Assembly (NCBI GenBank): GCA_028752905.1
Contig: JAQNBH010000014.1
Span: 30,714,276 to 30,778,275, forward strand
Source of the DNA: Cladorhizidae sp. MBARI D1340-BT2
Lineage: Eukaryota; Porifera; Demospongiae; Poecilosclerida; Cladorhizidae
DNA: 64,000 nucleotides
Direction of reading: 5' to 3'
Shown here: positions 62,401 to 64,000 of the stretch, piece after piece
Numbering within the stretch: the first letter of the stretch is position 1
Layout of the letters: every line of letters starts with the position of its first letter
Notes under the pieces: model-generated
The model's input: the letters and a program-made list of their open reading frames with translations, nothing else
What the model was told of the DNA's origin: nothing
Database searches by the model: none
Program-made: the position numbers and the translations under genes

Positions 62401-63927
62401 TATGCTACAATATTGTACTAGCAGAGTAACTGGTAAGTTATGCTACACAATATTGTACTAACAGAGTAACTGGTAAGCTATGCTGCACAATATTGTACTT
62501 AACAGAGTAACTGGTAAGCTATGCTGCACAATATTGTACTAGCAGAGTAACTGGTAAGCTATGCTGCACAATATTGTACTAGCAGAGTAACTGGTAAGCT
62601 ATGCTGCAATATTGTACTAGCAGAGTAACTGGTAAGCTATGCTACACAATATTGTACTAACAGAGTAACTGGTAAGCTATGCTGCACAATATTGTACTAA
62701 CAGTAACTGGTAAGCTATGCTACACAATATTGTACTAACAGAGTAACTGGTAAGCTATGCTACACAATATTGTACTCAGAGTAACTGGTAAGCTATGCTG
62801 CACAATATTGTACTAACAGAGTAACTGGTAAGCTGTGCTACACAATATTGTACTAACAGAGTAACTGGTAAGCTATGCTACACAATATTGTGCTAACAGA
62901 GTAACTGGTAAGCTATGCTGCACAATATTGTACTCAGAGTAACTGGTAAGCTATGCTGCACAATATTGTACTAACAGAGTAACTGGTAAGCTATGCTACA
63001 CAATATTGTACTAGCAGGGTAACTGGTAAGCTATGCTACACAATATTGTACTAACAGAGTAACTGGTAAGCTATGCTACACAATATTGTACTAACAGAGT
63101 AACTGGTAAGCTATGCTACAATATTGTACTAGCAGAGTAACTGGTAAGCTATGCTACAATATTGTACTAGCAGAGTAACTGGTAAGTTATGCTACACAAT
63201 ATTGTACTAACAGAGTAACTGGTAGGCTGTGCTACACAATATTGTACTAACAGAGTAACTGGTAAGCTATACTACAATATTGTACTAGCAGAGTAACTGG
63301 TAAGCATGCTGCACAATATTGTACTAGCAGAGTAACTGGTAAGCTATGCTGCACAATAATATTGTACTAGCAGAGTAACTGGTAAGCTATGCTACAATAT
63401 TGTACTAACAGAGTAACTGGTAAGCTATGCTGCACAATATTGTACTAGCAGAGTAACTGGTAAGCTATGCTACAATATTGTACTAGCAGAGTAACTGGTA
63501 AGCTATGCTGCACAATATTGTACTCAGAGTAACTGGTAAGCTATGCTGCACAATATTGTACTAACAGAGTAACTGGTAAGCTATGCTACAATATTGTACT
63601 AGCAGAGTAACTGGTAAGTTATGCTACACAATATTGTACTAACAGAGTAACTGGTAAGCTATGCTGCACAATATTGTACTTAACAGAGTAACTGGTAAGC
63701 TATGCTGCACAATATTGTACTAGCAGAGTAACTGGTAAGCTATGCTACAATATTGTACTAGCAGAGTAACTGGTAAGTTATGCTGCACAATATTGTACTA
63801 ACTGGTAAGCTATGCTGCACAATATTGTACTAACAGAGAGATTTGTAAGTTATGCTGCACAATATTGTATTGCTAGGAGCGCCTGCATGAGATGAGGAAC
63901 AACTACTACCAGAGCATGGCTGCTAAG
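50398..63927 (+). CDS. SPATA17: SPATA17-like IQ-motif protein, exons 1-3 (continues past the window)
   Basis: SPATA17 is a calmodulin-binding IQ protein of motile cilia and sperm. Exons: 50398-50465, 50554-50725, 63877-63927, with phases that agree; exon 1 ends in AT and exon 2 begins with G to make a methionine. The protein starts MAYFTNLWANRYETLDIV. Exon 2 holds two IQ motifs (AAVKIQSWFRGCRLRAYL and AIVIQRHYRGYRGRKAY); the first is nearly the same as in vertebrate SPATA17. Exon 3 encodes ERLHEMRNNYYQSMAAK, the equivalent of the segment before the third IQ motif, and ends in a good donor (AAG/GTAAGC). The open frame continues upstream of 50398, but only the part from this ATG resembles a start. 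Intron 2 is 13151 bp, nearly all tandem repeats and transposons. The rest lies to the right of the window. Confidence 0.88.
50554..50725 (+). CDS. SPATA17: SPATA17 exon 2 with two IQ motifs
   Basis: Acceptor CTCTCTCTCTCAG, donor GTGAGG. Encodes QAELKSESEYKAAVKIQSWF and onward to YRKSLK. Confidence 0.93.
51003..53757. repeat. 17-bp minisatellite, about 2.75 kb
   Basis: Roughly 160 copies of GGGTTGTGAGGGAGAGA with point variants (GATGG, GTGTT, GGGGGAG). Strongly G-rich and C-poor on the plus strand. The minus strand is stop-free in all three frames, giving a spurious 948-codon frame of SLPHNPLSLTT-type repeats. It lies in SPATA17 intron 2. Confidence 0.95.
53830..54225. repeat. 15-bp minisatellite
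   Basis: About 25 copies of CAGGCCCACATGTCC-like units. Because 15 is a multiple of 3 it gives a spurious Pro/His-rich open frame (53739-54245). Confidence 0.95.
54590..55160. repeat. 65-bp satellite, left part
   Basis: About ten copies containing AGCATGCAAATATCAATATA and ATTAAAACTAGTGTGTTTCA. The array continues at 57679-58274 and 58717-58765, interrupted by a hAT element and a solo LTR. Confidence 0.95.
55161..57678 (-). mobile_element. hAT element (GTF2IRD2/EPM2AIP1-like transposase) in the satellite
   Basis: 2518 bp, flanked by the 8-bp duplication TTATAGAG (55153-55160, 57679-57686). The ends are CAGTGTTTCCCAAACTTT and the inverse of AGACTTTGGGAAACAAAG. The transposase gene is on the minus strand. 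Confidence 0.92.
55330..57276 (-). pseudogene. hAT transposase, GTF2IRD2/EPM2AIP1-like
   Basis: Exon 1 (57276-57098) starts MALPKKRKVDAENRAFNEET and has a zinc-finger-like region ending NIRRHYQSKHSD. A 59-bp intron (donor GTAACT, acceptor TATTACAG) leads to exon 2 at 57038 (YDGLVGEQRVAKAKELKSKL). Further blocks: SLALDESTDITDTAQLAIFI (catalytic D region), LIWCHCIITR, MAFLVDITEKLNLLNVSMQG, and a C-terminal dimerisation stretch near 55330-55500. An unequal duplication repeats a 45-50-bp coding segment (CAGGGCACATCACTTCAG) three times at 56715-56840, and several frameshifts and stops follow, so it is dead. Confidence 0.82.
57679..58274. repeat. 65-bp satellite, middle part
   Basis: About nine further copies of the same unit as 54590-55160. 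Confidence 0.95.
58280..58716. mobile_element. Solo LTR
   Basis: 437 bp from TGTTGAGGG to CCCTCGACA, flanked by the 5-bp duplication AGGTG (58275-58279, 58717-58721). It contains GCTGCCACCAGAGTAATATC, similar to part of the LTR of the 18-23 kb element, so it probably derives from a related Gmr1-like family by LTR-LTR recombination. Confidence 0.85.
58722..59925. other. SPATA17 intron 2, no gene seen
   Basis: Ends of the 65-bp satellite to about 58765, a Penelope-type tail (GTCGAAACATCGAGAGAATA near 58890), a G-run near 59048, and a CCGCCCCTG end-like motif near 59739. No coding segment is supported. Confidence 0.4.
59926..60320. repeat. 39-bp minisatellite
   Basis: About ten copies of a unit containing CAGGTGAATTTAACCCCTAC and CATTTCATGGATTA, some with an extra AACA. 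The 142-codon open frame is a by-product of the unit being 13 codons long. Confidence 0.95.
60321..61020. other. SPATA17 intron 2, no gene seen
   Basis: A Penelope-type tail at 60345-60405, otherwise AT-rich with no recognised feature. Confidence 0.45.
61021..63870 (+). repeat. 40-bp array of intron-like units
   Basis: About 70 copies of a unit reading GAGTAACTGGTAAGCTATGC then a TACACAATATTGTACTAACA half. Each carries a donor-like CTG/GTAAGC, a TACTAAC branch-like sequence in many copies, and an AG. Deletion variants (missing CACA, or TACTCAG) recur in blocks about 626 bp apart (ACTGGCTGC at 61697 and 62323; AATAATATT at 61555 and 62181). The last unit supplies the acceptor of SPATA17 exon 3. 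Confidence 0.95.
63877..63927 (+). CDS. SPATA17: SPATA17 exon 3
   Basis: 17 codons; acceptor TTGTATTGCTAG, donor GTAAGC. The acceptor sequence is the last unit of the adjacent 40-bp array. Confidence 0.85.
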
Positions 63928-64000
63928 GTAAGCACACACACATGCAGGTGCAGATAGGGTGTCCATAGATCTATGGCATTATGTGTGGCGAGAATGGTGG

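Overview
The window looks like an invertebrate metazoan nuclear contig, most likely a sponge or other early-branching animal. The taxon is an inference from the mix of transposon families, short introns and minisatellite-filled introns; nothing here is diagnostic. Only two host genes are recognisable, and they lie head to head. On the minus strand, twelve exons (50177 down to 32254) encode roughly the first 640 residues of Vam6/VPS39, a HOPS-complex tethering subunit. On the plus strand, three exons (50398, 50554, 63877) encode the start of SPATA17, an IQ-motif ciliary/sperm protein. The 220 bp between the two start codons is a probable bidirectional promoter and contains a full match to the RFX X-box consensus just upstream of SPATA17.

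The left half (1-32 kb) is a transposon graveyard with nested insertions. From left to right: an ISL2EU-type DNA transposon (439-4588) with a THAP/DDE transposase carrying one nonsense codon and a spliced SAP-SWIM-YqaJ nuclease gene; a fold-back element (about 4854-15846) split by a decayed Gmr1-like Ty3/Gypsy element (4920-14457), which is itself split by a young, apparently intact CsRn1-like element (6569-10829); a piggyBac remnant (from 16192) split by an intact Gmr1-like element (18068-23310); MITEs; a ZMYM/TTF-type hAT remnant (25.4-26.8 kb); and a 3.4-kb element (27114-30526) with a DDE-like protein family that I cannot name, flanked by eight copies of a 13-bp motif.

The right half (32-64 kb) is VPS39 and SPATA17 with introns full of tandem repeats: a 69-bp family in three different VPS39 introns and both orientations, a 35-bp array with a 560-bp higher-order period, a 27-bp array with a 324-bp higher-order period, a 2.8-kb 17-bp array, a 65-bp satellite holding a hAT insertion (8-bp TSD) and a solo LTR (5-bp TSD), and a 2.8-kb array of about 40-bp units that look like miniature introns and end exactly at the SPATA17 exon 3 acceptor. 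Penelope-like fragments and MITEs are scattered through the introns.

VPS39 has a one-base frameshift in exon 5, and its C-terminal third was not found in the 32 kb downstream. The gene is therefore either split by transposon accumulation, has exons beyond the left edge, or is affected by assembly errors.
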